From assembly GCF_000002875.2 (NCBI RefSeq), contig NC_009408.2:348501-412500 (forward strand): a stretch of DNA of 64,000 bases, written 5' to 3'. The notes beneath the pieces are model-generated. The model was not told the DNA's origin and did no database searches. It saw only the letters and a list, made by a program, of their open reading frames with translations. The first letter of the stretch is position 1; each line of letters begins with the position of its first letter. Both the position numbers and the translations under genes were made by a program. Source of the DNA: Leishmania infantum JPCM5. Taxonomy: Eukaryota > Euglenozoa > Kinetoplastea > Trypanosomatida > Trypanosomatidae. This document shows, one piece after another, positions 1 through 9,977 of this stretch.

Positions 1-2688
1 GTTCTTTCGGGAGATCAGGAGCTGCGCGCCAACGCACATCGGCAGAGCGGCGGCGGCGGCAGAGGCAGTCACGAAGACCGCCGCGCCTCTCAGCACCTCG
101 CCGCACCGTCGCCGCGCTCGCTCCAACAGCAGCGGCGCAGCTTATCGGCTGGTTCCGGTCCGGCGGCGCCACGTGGCGGCAGTGCCTTGACAGATTCGGA
201 AGTGTCGCCGAGCTATCTCCCACTGCACGGCCCCCGTCGAGCAAACCGAGAGCTCGAGGGCAGCACGCAAGGCTCGCCTACGTCTGTGAGTCGTCGCGGT
301 GGCAATACGGAGCGCCGCACGCGTACGACGCCTGCGCCGGAGAAGAGTCCCACCGGGGGAAGCGGTGCCAGCGGGGCGACGGCACCCTGCCCTCAAGGCA
401 ATCGCCAGCCCAGGGAGCGTGGTGGCCCAGACGGCAAGTCGTGCTTTCTTTGGAAGGGCGGGACCTGGCGTAGAGGGAGGCGGCGCGGCGCTGACTCGGA
501 CGACGACAGCAACAGCGACGACCACGACGTGGACAGCGTGCGCAGTGGAACCTACGGCAGCGGCAGCGAAGATAGCGCGTGCGATGCCCCGGGTAATCCG
601 CAGCTGCAGACACACAGGCCCCCCTCCTCGGCGCAGCGCAAGCGACACACAAGTCGGCGCCACGGCGAGCCGCGTTCTGCCTTGGCTCGTGGAGAGCGCG
701 GCAGCAGCCGCCGTGGTTATGACGACCACGGCGGTGATGATGCACCGACGTCGCGCGGTAAAGTCCGCTTTGGCCGCAAGCACTCCTCTGCCACGACGCG
801 CGCGTACCCGACACAGCGCGGTCGCCGTGCCGGGGGCGACGGCGGCGGTGGTAGTGGTGTTCGGCACCATGGCACAGACGGCGGTGGCGTGGATAACGTG
901 TGGTCTGCTGCGTCCTACTCGTGCAGCTACACCACCAGCTCCGACATTAGCGACTACGTGCCGGGAAGCTACTACAGCCCCATCCGGTCAGACCGAGGTG
1001 GCGGCCGCAGAGGTGCACGTGATGGCATGATTAGCCCGGGCAGGCCTCTTCGTGCATCTACGCAGCTGCTGCAGACGCACCCGAGCTCGATTCGCAGTCC
1101 TGTTGGTGTGCAAGGTCGTTATGACCGTGGGGAGCGCGGGGGCGCCACTCAAGCGCTGTACGGCGGGCGCGGCCGTGGCGGGGCCACGCTGGGGCCGCGC
1201 CACGTTGGTGTGCCTGGCGCGTCTGCACCCGGGGTAGGCGACGGAAACCGTCAGAGTTTCGGCTCCTCCGGTCGATATTCTGCACTAGCAGGAAGCGGCT
1301 TGCCTGGAGGTGACCACAGTTCATACCGCGGCGGCGGTGTTCTCTCTCCCCAACGCGTGGCGTACCAGCAGCAGCAGCGACTGCGCGGCGGTTTGCACCC
1401 TGCCGTGGGCGCCGGCGCACGAGGCCCGAACATGGCCATGGCCGGTGGCTCTGCCGGGCTGGCGGGTGGCATGACACGCCTGCCAGATGGTCGTGTCGTC
1501 CCCGTGGCATCGCCCGAGGCACGCCGGTATCAGCAGGCAATGAGCATGATGGCGACTGGAGCTCCTGGTGCGCACACAATAACGCCAATGAAGATAGAGC
1601 AGCCGATTCGGTACAACCGCAGCCCCGACGTGTATCCGACTGGTCTGCCTTATGCTGCGCGTCTCGGCGGCAGGCCCTCCTCCGTGGCTCCCTCGCCCGT
1701 TAAAGGCGGTCGTGCAGCGTCGCCGTCTGTGGCTGCGAGCGTTTCCATGACAGCCCACAGCAACTACGGTGCTGGCGGCAGTAGTCCGCACATTCAGCCC
1801 GGCCTGCTCTACGGCTCCCTCCTTCCCAAGGCCCGTCCTAAGACAGCGATGGTGGTGAAGGAAGAGCAAGGTCGCTCGCACAGCGTTGACCCGTACGGCG
1901 ACGCGAGCCACGCGCCGCTGCTCGATCGTGGCAGCGTATGCCCCGTGCAGCCGGTCCCCAGCAACGGCATCCAGCCATGGCGCCTCGGCAGCGACGACAA
2001 CTCGGAGGTGGACGCGTTTCCGATCGCAGGCGTCGCGGTGAATGGCAGCGCGAGCACCGGTGTGCTGCCACTAGCATGGAAGTCTAGCGGCTCCGGCCGC
2101 GTGGTCAGCCGCACCGGGCACGTCCCCGTCGCACCGCGCGGCAAGCTGTCCTCCCACTACGTCCCACCCGGCTCGCTCAATCAGCGGAACCAACCGCAGC
2201 AGCCGCCGTCGGCGCACCCTCAACAGCAGCAGCCGCGAAGGGCGACAGTGACGAGTGCGAGCTCGCCTGCCGCCACACTGTCGTGCCTGCCCAGTGACGC
2301 CACAAGGCCGACCGCCACGGCGGCGAGTGTCATCAGAAAGCCGTCGCCGCAGAAGCAGCAGCAGCAGCGGTATCAACCACTGAACCCCACCGACGCTGGG
2401 CGGAACGACTCCGTGTTTTCTCTCCAAAGTAGCCGCCCGCGCTACAACGAGGCCCCCACGCCGGCGGAGATGTACAGCAAAGCCATTCAGTCGCGCCGCG
2501 GCAGTCTCGGCGGCGCCAACGCGCAGCAGCGGTACGTCCCTTTTCCAGAGCCTCTAGAGCCAGCGAAGCGCAGTCGCCGTGAGTCCGTTCTGCCGCAGCA
2601 GCAGAGCCCATCCAACTCGAGCAAGAGAACCGCAGCAGCTCGCAACGCCACCTTGCAGCGCTTTGGTATCAGGTCACTGCACGGGTAG
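1..2688 (+). CDS. Low-complexity hypothetical protein, 5' end outside window
   Basis: The reading frame is open from base 1 to the TAG at 2686-2688 (at least 895 residues). There is no in-frame ATG near the left edge, so the true start lies outside the window. The visible protein is rich in Ser, Arg, Gly and Pro, with short Gln runs around residues 460, 740 and 780. It also has Arg/Ser patches near the C-terminus (KRSRRES-type) that look like phosphorylation or nuclear-localisation sites. No catalytic domain, membrane segment or coiled coil is recognisable. It is probably a largely disordered regulatory or scaffold protein. Function is unknown; the frame is supported by its length and GC-rich third positions. 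Confidence 0.85.
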   Translation, partial: VLSGDQELRANAHRQSGGGGRGSHEDRRASQHLAAPSPRSLQQQRRSLSAGSGPAAPRGGSALTDSEVSPSYLPLHGPRRANRELEGSTQGSPTSVSRRGGNTERRTRTTPAPEKSPTGGSGASGATAPCPQGNRQPRERGGPDGKSCFLWKGGTWRRGRRRGADSDDDSNSDDHDVDSVRSGTYGSGSEDSACDAPGNPQLQTHRPPSSAQRKRHTSRRHGEPRSALARGERGSSRRGYDDHGGDDAPTSRGKVRFGRKHSSATTRAYPTQRGRRAGGDGGGGSGVRHHGTDGGGVDNVWSAASYSCSYTTSSDISDYVPGSYYSPIRSDRGGGRRGARDGMISPGRPLRASTQLLQTHPSSIRSPVGVQGRYDRGERGGATQALYGGRGRGGATLGPRHVGVPGASAPGVGDGNRQSFGSSGRYSALAGSGLPGGDHSSYRGGGVLSPQRVAYQQQQRLRGGLHPAVGAGARGPNMAMAGGSAGLAGGMTRLPDGRVVPVASPEARRYQQAMSMMATGAPGAHTITPMKIEQPIRYNRSPDVYPTGLPYAARLGGRPSSVAPSPVKGGRAASPSVAASVSMTAHSNYGAGGSSPHIQPGLLYGSLLPKARPKTAMVVKEEQGRSHSVDPYGDASHAPLLDRGSVCPVQPVPSNGIQPWRLGSDDNSEVDAFPIAGVAVNGSASTGVLPLAWKSSGSGRVVSRTGHVPVAPRGKLSSHYVPPGSLNQRNQPQQPPSAHPQQQQPRRATVTSASSPAATLSCLPSDATRPTATAASVIRKPSPQKQQQQRYQPLNPTDAGRNDSVFSLQSSRPRYNEAPTPAEMYSKAIQSRRGSLGGANAQQRYVPFPEPLEPAKRSRRESVLPQQQSPSNSSKRTAAARNATLQRFGIRSLHG

Positions 2689-3466
2689 CAAGCGCAGTGA
2701 TTATCATACGCATAGATCTGTGTCTGCAGGTGTTTAGCTCTCCTCCTGCGCGTATGTGCTTCGCCTGCTGCTCGTATTGCGACAAAGGCGTGGTGCTCCT
2801 GTGCGAGCCTCGTCTGTCCTCCCCCACCCTCTTTTCCGTTGTTAGACACACACACGCACGCACGCACACTTCCTCTCCGCGTGTCTCTCGAGACGGCGCA
2901 CACTCTTATGTTGGTGCGCGCGAACCTGTTCGGGGGTTGTGCCGCACGCGCTGTTTCGCGGCAACGGGACGGCGATGCCTCATCGTCCGAACCCCGCCCC
3001 TCCCCTGCTCTCCGATATCCATGCATCAACACTCTCTCCCCGCGCCTGCTCCTCCACATCTTCTACAACACACACACGTACACATGCGCGTTCTCGTTGT
3101 GACTGACGCGCCTCTTCTGCTCGTGTGCGGCCAAAGGCCGGGAGATCTACACAGAGACGGCGTACCGCGACATTGTATCGTTGGCAGGCCTCACCGTTTT
3201 CAAGAAGCGTGGCACACACACGCACACACACACAAGCACGCACACATACAAGTAGGCATAGAGCTATAGAGCAGCGCACGCCGAGAGGGAGAGACAAGGT
3301 TTGAGTTTGACGGAGCTGGTCAGCTGTAGTCGGAGAGGGCTCCTGACCTCCCCACCCCCACCCGCCACCGCCCTCGGCACCCCGGCGACTCAGCGGCTTT
3401 CGTTTTTCGTTCATCACATCCGTGTAGCGCACACACGCACACACACAAACCTCAACACACAGAGAA
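2689..3466 (+). other. Intergenic spacer with trans-splice signals for RFC1
   Basis: No gene is seen. CA-rich runs lie at 2846-2869, 3213-3248 and 3430-3460. A pyrimidine-rich stretch (about 3345-3426) contains AG dinucleotides at 3392-3393 and 3426-3427. These are the likely spliced-leader acceptors for the next gene, giving a 5' UTR of about 40-75 nt. Confidence 0.6.
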
Positions 3467-5449
3467 ATGGCGGCGGTGTCTACATCGGCGACTGGCACGG
3501 CGAACCCCGTGCCGAGTCGCAGCGAGCTGTGGGCAGACAAGTACAAGCCGCGCTCCATTGCCGAGATGTGCTACCCGGTCTGCGCGAACAAGCTAAAGGC
3601 GTGGCTGGAGACCTTCACACCGATCGGTAGCCCCGGCGATGATCCGAAGAAGCCGCATGGCGTTCTCCTGTCCGGGTCTCCAGGTGTGGGCAAGACGACG
3701 ACAGTGTACGTGGTAGCGCACGAACTCGGCCGCACCGTTGTGGAGTACAACGCGAGCGACTTCCGCAGCCGCAAGTCGCTCAAGGAGAATGTGTCGGACC
3801 TCATCAGCAACCGCGCCTTTTCCGTGAGCGCGACGTCGTACACGAACGTGATTCTGTTAATGGACGAGGTGGACGGCTGCGACATTGGCGGTGTCGGCGA
3901 GGTGATCGAGATGCTCAAGTCCACCCGCATCCCGATCCTGTGCACGTGCAACGATCGCTGGCACCCCAAGCTGCGCTCGCTGCTCAACTACGTGGAGGAC
4001 ATGCGCTTTAGCCACCCACCGTGCAACATCGTGGCGAACTACCTTTGCGACCGTGTCCTGGCGCGCGAGGGTATTTCGCTCTCCAAGCCGCTCCTGCAGG
4101 ATATTATCAAGAACTCCGGCAGCGACATCCGCAACATGCTCAACAACCTGCAGCTCTGGTGCCTGAGCCGCACCTCGCTCGAGCAGCGGCAGCTGGCCGA
4201 GTGCGCCGCGCAGTCGACGAAGGACAGCGATGCCGGCCTCTTCGACGCCGCTGAGTACTTCTTGCTGCAGGGCACGTCGCGTGGGGAGCGGCACTCCATC
4301 GCGGAGATGCAGGCCTGCTACTACAACGCCGACCTAGTCGACATGTTTGTGCAGGAGAACTACCTGCACTACAACCCGCAGCCGGTGGATGGGAGGGATT
4401 GGATGGAGGCTGTCTCACAGGCTGCCACATCGATCTCGCGGTCGGACGCGGCGCAGAGCATCATGTATTATCAACAGAACTGGTCCGTGTCCCGCTTCCA
4501 CGTCTTGTCCTCCAGCATTGCCCCATGTGTGTACACGCGCGGCAAGTACGAGACCTTCATGACGGGGCAGCAGAAGTTCTTCGACATGCAGCGACCGGTG
4601 AAGTTCCCGACGTGGCTTGGGCACAACTCCTCCGCGAACAAGAATCGCCGTCTGCTGCGCTGCATCGCCATGCAGGCGTCGCACCCGGCGAAGGGCGTGT
4701 CAGGGAGCCAAGAGGATGTGGTGGCGGACTACATACCGCACGGCTGGGAGCGCCCGCTGACGGCGCCGCTGGCGACGAAGGGGAAGGACGGCGTTGCCGA
4801 GGTGATCGCCTTCATGGATCAGTACCACCTCATGCGCGATGACTGGGACCTCGTGCAAGCGTTGCCACACTACAAGCACATGCAGTCGCCGAGCCCCACG
4901 ACGCCGCCGGCCAACATCGCCACCGCCGTCAAGAGCGCCTTCACGCGTGAGTTCAACAAGACGCATCGCTTTGACAGCTTCGCGAAGAGCACGCTGAAGC
5001 GCGGCGATGGGGAGACGCAAGACGACGACGAGGGCGATCCGGGCAACGGCGCCGGTGGCAATCGCAAGGCTGGCAAGGTGGTCGCGGACGGCGTGACGGC
5101 TGTGAGCGTCACAGGCAGCAGTGACGCTGCTGCCACGAAGAAGAAAGGCAAAGCGGCTGTGGGCGCTGCCACCACATCGACGACGGCAGCCGCGGCACGC
5201 AAGCCACGGGCCAAGAAGAGCGCCCCGGCTGACGGGGCTGCCAGGCCGACGGCGAAGAAGAAGGCCGCCACCAGCTCAACGCGGGCCACGGCCAAGGCAT
5301 CGACGGCGAAGACAACAGCAAAGCGAAAACGCGCGCGCGCGGCGTCCTCGGAGAGTGAGACAGAGAGCGTGTCGTCATCACCATCGTCGTCCTCCTCCTC
5401 ATCTGCGTCCTCTTCGAGCAGCAGCAGTGATGTCTCCGACAGTGAGTAG
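3467..5449 (+). CDS. RFC1: Replication factor C large subunit (clamp loader subunit 1), BRCT-less
   Basis: 660 residues. An AAA+ ATPase begins almost at the N-terminus: RFC box II-like LWADKYKP (21-28), Walker A SGSPGVGKTT (69-78), Walker B LLMDEVDG (130-137), sensor 1 CTCND (159-163) and sensor 2 region SDIRNMLNNLQ (219-229). The sequence after sensor 1 lacks the SRC arginine finger of small RFC subunits, which points to the large subunit. RFC1 loads PCNA at primer-template junctions in the nucleus. Yeast and human RFC1 carry an N-terminal BRCT domain. Here only about 20 residues precede the AAA+ module, so that domain is absent. The C-terminal ~140 residues are Lys/Ala-rich and end in a poly-Ser acidic tail, likely a nuclear and DNA-binding tail. 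The ATG is the first after the predicted splice acceptor. Confidence 0.93.
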   Translation: MAAVSTSATGTANPVPSRSELWADKYKPRSIAEMCYPVCANKLKAWLETFTPIGSPGDDPKKPHGVLLSGSPGVGKTTTVYVVAHELGRTVVEYNASDFRSRKSLKENVSDLISNRAFSVSATSYTNVILLMDEVDGCDIGGVGEVIEMLKSTRIPILCTCNDRWHPKLRSLLNYVEDMRFSHPPCNIVANYLCDRVLAREGISLSKPLLQDIIKNSGSDIRNMLNNLQLWCLSRTSLEQRQLAECAAQSTKDSDAGLFDAAEYFLLQGTSRGERHSIAEMQACYYNADLVDMFVQENYLHYNPQPVDGRDWMEAVSQAATSISRSDAAQSIMYYQQNWSVSRFHVLSSSIAPCVYTRGKYETFMTGQQKFFDMQRPVKFPTWLGHNSSANKNRRLLRCIAMQASHPAKGVSGSQEDVVADYIPHGWERPLTAPLATKGKDGVAEVIAFMDQYHLMRDDWDLVQALPHYKHMQSPSPTTPPANIATAVKSAFTREFNKTHRFDSFAKSTLKRGDGETQDDDEGDPGNGAGGNRKAGKVVADGVTAVSVTGSSDAAATKKKGKAAVGAATTSTTAAAARKPRAKKSAPADGAARPTAKKKAATSSTRATAKASTAKTTAKRKRARAASSESETESVSSSPSSSSSSSASSSSSSSDVSDSE

Positions 5450-6124
5450 AGAAAAGGGCGTTGGAGGCGGTCTGAAGCGTGGCACTCACCCCCCCCATCG
5501 AAGAGAAGCGTGCCTCAGCTTCATCGCCGATTCAGGAAAAAGGTGTGTGTGTGTGTGTGTGTGTGTGCTTGCCTTCGTCTGTGTACATGGTGCGATGACA
5601 CCTCTTGTCAACTGCCTTCGTCTGTGTCACCGTTGGCCGCGATGTGGTGTAGTGGAATGGGGGGGGTGCTGCAATCGCCCTCTTGGCGTTGATCTTGTTG
5701 CGGGGTGCCGCAGGCAGCAAGCAAAGAAAAGCAAACTACTCTTGGGCGTAACGCTTGATTCGCATAGATTCGACCCGTGCACAGGTACATGCATACTCAG
5801 ATACACACATGTATGTGTGTGTGTGTGTGTGTGTGTTCGGTGGGCATTTAACGGTCATCTCTGCATATGATGCACGTCTGGCAGTCGATGCCATTCTCGC
5901 CATGAATCACTCAAGCACAAGCATCTATTGAAGAGAGGAGCAACACTCTCTCGCCTCTCGCACCTTCCTTCCTTATCTCAGGGAGTGCACGCACATGCAC
6001 ATCCACACCGGCAGCTACAAAGGCAGCAGAAACATACAAGCCACAAAGGACTCGGAGGGGTCCGCGACAGTTCTCTCCCTCCACACACACAACACACACA
6101 CACACACACCTCGCGCCTCCAGCA
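5450..6124 (+). other. Intergenic spacer with two TG repeats and a CA repeat
   Basis: No gene is seen. TG microsatellites lie at 5543-5567 and 5814-5836 in the presumed RFC1 3' UTR. A pyrimidine tract (5945-5979) is followed by AG at 5980-5981, a good splice acceptor. A CA repeat (6082-6109) sits just before the next ATG. Confidence 0.6.
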
Positions 6125-7768
6125 ATGAAGAGGCGGCGCGGCTTGCTTGAGATCCACAGCGTGGCGGCCCGACCGCACAAGCGAGGCGGCACCGAGACAA
6201 CGCGGGAGCACCACTTCCCGCTCTACTCGCACCCTATGTTTCGTGCCGCACGGCACAACGCAAATGCGGTGCAGGATGCCGTCGTAGAACAGTCCGACCG
6301 CGTCGATCCACGCGCGCTTGACGCGGCTCTTGAGAACATGGTGACACAGCTCCTGCAGCGGCAGCTGAGTCAGCACGAGGCCGAAGGGAACACATCTCCC
6401 ACCCTTGCAAAGAAGGATCTTATCGTCACCGAGAGTGAGCTGCTAGCGCTCCTCGCCGAAGCGACACACGCCACGCCACTGTCACCGCACCCGCAGCAAC
6501 CGCCGTCGGCGTTTCCGCCTATTAGACCAGAGGCAATCGCGGCGCTCGCCACTGCAGCCGTCGCGTCCTCGCCACCACCGCAGCAAGGGCCGTTCATTCC
6601 GAATCAGGGCTACCACACCACACACCCTCCCCTGCAGTCCAACGGTGACGCCGAGCGCCGCGTGGGGCCACCGCCGCGCACCCAGGCTTCATCCTTCAAC
6701 AGCGCAGCCTCGGCCTTAGGTGGCGACGAGCCGGAAGAGCTCAACGTCGTGTCGGTCGACACCCTTCAGCAAGCTGCTCTGAGAAGTCGCGGGCGCATGG
6801 ACGAACAAGCGGTGCCGCGGCTCCAGCCGCTGTCCGAAAGGGCGGTATCGACGATTTCGGGTCGGACGACAAGGCAGCAGCATCCTCCTACGACGTCGCT
6901 CTACTCGCTGCTCCCGTGCCTGGTGGCTTCACCAGGGCTGACGGCGGCCTCGGTGCTTCCTGCCACCGTCTCTTCATCTCCGAGCCCGTCACCGTCTTCA
7001 GTGACGTTTCGTGAAATGGACCGCTGGCCGGGTACCGGCACAGGCCCCGTCGCACAGCAGTCTGTGGATGCGCAGCAGCTTCACCAAGTCCCCGACGCCG
7101 TCTTCGCCGCCATGGACGTGCTCATGGACGGCAACAGCTGCTGCATGCGGCGGCGCCAGCGCCTGGTAGCGACGAACGGGAACAAGGCTGAATCACTTTC
7201 GCTGAATCCGAGGTGCCTTCCCGGAAGCGGAGGCGGCGCTTCAGGAGGCTCCTGCTTCGCCTTCGGATGTGGCGGCAAGGGTGCGAGTCTCAACCGCATG
7301 TACGTCCCTGTAGCGCAGAACACGCTGCCTGCCCCACCGCCGCCACGCACCGCCGCGGAGGCGAAAGCGCGCCGCATCCTGGAGGGCCAGCGACGCAAGC
7401 AGCGGCTGCAAAATCAGCAGCAGCATCTTGTGTCCAACTCCTCTTTGGTGGCTGGCGGCGGCAACATCGCGCCGCTCAGCTCCTCCCTCGTCGAGTTTCG
7501 CAGCGGCACTGCCAGTCTACCAACAGAGCCTCTCAGATGGCGCCACATAGACCGGTCCGGTTCAAGGAGCCACGGCAGTACGCACCCGGCGCCGCCCTCT
7601 GCCGCCTCTTCTGTGAGCCGCAGTGCCGCTGTGGTGGTCGGGGCCGCTTCAACTCTACCGCTCACCCAAGAGGCCTCACTGCCCTTCACTCTTCGTGGCA
7701 TCGCGGGTGAGCCCGTGTACATGCAGGCCATCAGCTCTGCAAACTGCTTTGTTGGCCCGCGTCTTTGA
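6125..7768 (+). CDS. Conserved-looking hypothetical protein
   Basis: 547 residues. I do not recognise the family. The first ~75 residues are the least repetitive part, with a basic start (MKRRRGLLE) and a stretch around FPLYSHPMFRAAR. A short helical segment follows at about 65-110. The rest is rich in Pro, Ser, Ala and Gln with polar low-complexity stretches. The final ~30 residues (around LPFTLRGIAGEPVYMQAISS) look ordered again. No membrane helix, Cys cluster or nucleotide-binding motif is visible. The ATG is the first after the predicted acceptor at 5981. The coding call rests on frame length and codon bias. Confidence 0.82.
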   Translation: MKRRRGLLEIHSVAARPHKRGGTETTREHHFPLYSHPMFRAARHNANAVQDAVVEQSDRVDPRALDAALENMVTQLLQRQLSQHEAEGNTSPTLAKKDLIVTESELLALLAEATHATPLSPHPQQPPSAFPPIRPEAIAALATAAVASSPPPQQGPFIPNQGYHTTHPPLQSNGDAERRVGPPPRTQASSFNSAASALGGDEPEELNVVSVDTLQQAALRSRGRMDEQAVPRLQPLSERAVSTISGRTTRQQHPPTTSLYSLLPCLVASPGLTAASVLPATVSSSPSPSPSSVTFREMDRWPGTGTGPVAQQSVDAQQLHQVPDAVFAAMDVLMDGNSCCMRRRQRLVATNGNKAESLSLNPRCLPGSGGGASGGSCFAFGCGGKGASLNRMYVPVAQNTLPAPPPPRTAAEAKARRILEGQRRKQRLQNQQQHLVSNSSLVAGGGNIAPLSSSLVEFRSGTASLPTEPLRWRHIDRSGSRSHGSTHPAPPSAASSVSRSAAVVVGAASTLPLTQEASLPFTLRGIAGEPVYMQAISSANCFVGPRL

Positions 7769-8693
7769 TCTCGAAGAAGCAGCATGGCTCGCGTCGCACA
7801 TTCGAGTGCGTCCGTGTGCGGCGGCACGCGAGACCAACCGCGGAGGGTTACTCCGTCCGTGCTTGTCTGCTCGTCCCACGCGCATGTTTTGTGCGGCGGT
7901 CTCTGCAAGTCCTGCGCATACGGCGACCGCTGCCGCCGCTCCTGCTGTTGTCGCCATCTGCTATCATATGTACTTTCCCTCGTGTTGGTTTCCGCGTTGG
8001 CGCCCGACGTCACGAACAGAAAGATGCGCACGTGGGTGCATGTGTACATGTGGGTGACTCTGGAGAGAGACACAGTTATGTGTGTGTAGGTGTGTGTGTG
8101 TGTGTGTGTGGTATATATGTATATATGTATGTATGTGTATACTCAAGTGTAAGAGAGCGAGAAGACAGCACGGATGTGAGCAGAAACTCGCACCCGAGGA
8201 AGCAAAGGGAAGAACAGCAGGCGTGTGTGGGAAAACGCACAGATCGTCGCTTGCAGCCACGGAGATGACAGTCGCGCCCGTTGTCGTGTGTGAGGGGGGG
8301 GGAGGGGCATAGGGAAGCCCGAGCCAGGGCGCCTGAGAGGGGGAGAGGGAGGATGAGAACGGGGCACGCATTCGTTTGAAATAAAAAAAAATGACCCGGT
8401 GGCAGCGAGGTTATATCTCGCGACCTCTTCGTGCTCGTTGCCCTCGCCCCTCCGCTCACCATCCCGCTCCGTCCTCCTCTGGGCCTTTGGACACTCATCC
8501 GCAAACCTTTCCGTTCCTATTTTGCTTTCGCTCTCGGCGAGGCTTTCCAGTCACTTGCCCGGATCGCCGCTGCCGCATCCTTCGTGGCCGGTGCGCGCTG
8601 CCCCAGCCACACAAGCACAGGCCACCACGCACGCGCCTGGCTGGGCTCTACCACTCACACACATACAGAGACACGCACCACCGCAGCCGCATC
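7769..8693 (+). other. Intergenic spacer
   Basis: No gene is seen. It holds a TG run (8091-8111) merging into TATG-type repeats (8111-8142), a poly-G stretch near 8293-8300 and a run of nine A (8383-8391). A pyrimidine-rich tract (about 8496-8539) has AG at 8540-8541 and 8549-8550, probable acceptors for the MND1 gene. Confidence 0.55.
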
Positions 8694-9977
8694 ATGTCGA
8701 GGGCTTCCGCCGCGACCAGGAAGGGCAAGAGGAAGGGCCTATCGATAGACGAGAAGGCCATCCTCGTCGAGAGATGGATGGCTGCTCACCCGCAGCCCTA
8801 CACGCTGAAAGAGCTGCAGCAGCTGATCCCGAAGCACACCCCCGTCATCTACCAAAGCGTCGAGGAGTGTGTGCAGCTGCTGGTCGCTGAGGGGCGCATC
8901 GAAGAGGATCGCGTCGGCGTGAGCACGCTGCTCTGGAGGTTTCCACCAACAGCAGCACAGCTGGCGAGTCGATCAAGCCGGCAACCCGGAAGGAGTGGCG
9001 GACGGGGCAGCAGTTCTGCCAACAGCGCAGCGGCATCTTTGTGTCCTATGTCGTACGCGGAACTGCTGCGACGCTTGACGGCCAGCGGTGCGGAGGCGCA
9101 GCGGCAGCAACAGCAGGTGTCGACAGAGATGATGGAGCGTTGGTGCGCGTTGACGCCGCATGTGCAGCTGCGCGAGTGGCATGATATGCTCCAGGCAGAG
9201 AACGAGCGCGCCATGGCATCTCTCGCTCAAGAACGAGAGCGACTTGGCTTTCTGGACAACAGTGGCAACGGCGAGCAGGACAGCGAAGACGCATCAGCTA
9301 GCGAGGCAGCCGTGCTTGCCGAGCTCGCGCGCCTTCAGCAGCTTGCGCTGCAGCGAGCTCAACTGCTTGCAGAGCACAAGAGCATGTCCTCTCGTCATGC
9401 ACTGCCCGAGGTGCTCGACCATCTTAACCGTGCCTCCTTCATTGCACTCGAGGCCGCCAACAGGTGGACGGACAACTACTATCTTGCGGAGGAAGAGGTA
9501 GTGGGAAAGGCAGGCTTTGGTGGCAGCCGCCGCGACGTCCGGGAAGCGCTGCAGCTTCCGCTGGATCTGAGTTACCTCTCCGACGAGAGTGACGCCGAGT
9601 CGAACATCGTCGGTGGCCATGAGCGGCAAGAGGTAGGCGGATGCAACAGCTTCCATCTATCGTGCACCCCAGCGCATGATGAGGCTCCGCAGCCATCTTC
9701 ACCGCTGCAGCATGGAAGTAATCTGTGTGATGCCGGCAGACCTTCCTCAACACAGAATAAGCAGCCACTCATCACGGTGCCTCTCGGCAGCGACGCTGTC
9801 CCGGTAGCGCACGCTGATGTTAGAGGCAGCGACCCCGCACCGGCAGCAGTGGCAGCACCGTCAGTCCCGGGCACAGATGCCGCTGCACCACTCTCCACAG
9901 CCGCGAGGCCGAAAAAGGCGAAGACCGCCAAGCCGCCGTCGGCGAAACGAAGCACAGGCAAGCGTGCTCGCTCATGA
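8694..9977 (+). CDS. MND1: MND1-like meiotic recombination protein with long C-terminal tail
   Basis: 427 residues from the ATG at 8694; the frame stays open further upstream but only through a pyrimidine-rich leader. Residues 14-85 match the Mnd1 winged-helix start: GLSIDEKA, a segment ending in WRFP, and an LKELQQLIPK helix between. A coiled-coil-like stretch spans about 120-240. Residues 253-265 (ALEAANRWTDNYY) followed by the LPLDLSYL segment reproduce the conserved Mnd1 C-terminal signature. In other eukaryotes MND1 pairs with HOP2 to stimulate DMC1/RAD51 strand invasion. Typical Mnd1 proteins are a little over 200 residues. This one has a low-complexity insert at about 90-145 and a ~130-residue tail ending in a Lys/Arg-rich nuclear-localisation-like segment. 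Confidence 0.85.
   Translation: MSRASAATRKGKRKGLSIDEKAILVERWMAAHPQPYTLKELQQLIPKHTPVIYQSVEECVQLLVAEGRIEEDRVGVSTLLWRFPPTAAQLASRSSRQPGRSGGRGSSSANSAAASLCPMSYAELLRRLTASGAEAQRQQQQVSTEMMERWCALTPHVQLREWHDMLQAENERAMASLAQERERLGFLDNSGNGEQDSEDASASEAAVLAELARLQQLALQRAQLLAEHKSMSSRHALPEVLDHLNRASFIALEAANRWTDNYYLAEEEVVGKAGFGGSRRDVREALQLPLDLSYLSDESDAESNIVGGHERQEVGGCNSFHLSCTPAHDEAPQPSSPLQHGSNLCDAGRPSSTQNKQPLITVPLGSDAVPVAHADVRGSDPAPAAVAAPSVPGTDAAAPLSTAARPKKAKTAKPPSAKRSTGKRARS

Noticed and set aside
8391..8693. N-terminal extension of the MND1-like frame
   Set aside because: It runs through the pyrimidine tract and predicted splice acceptors; the family match begins at 8694.
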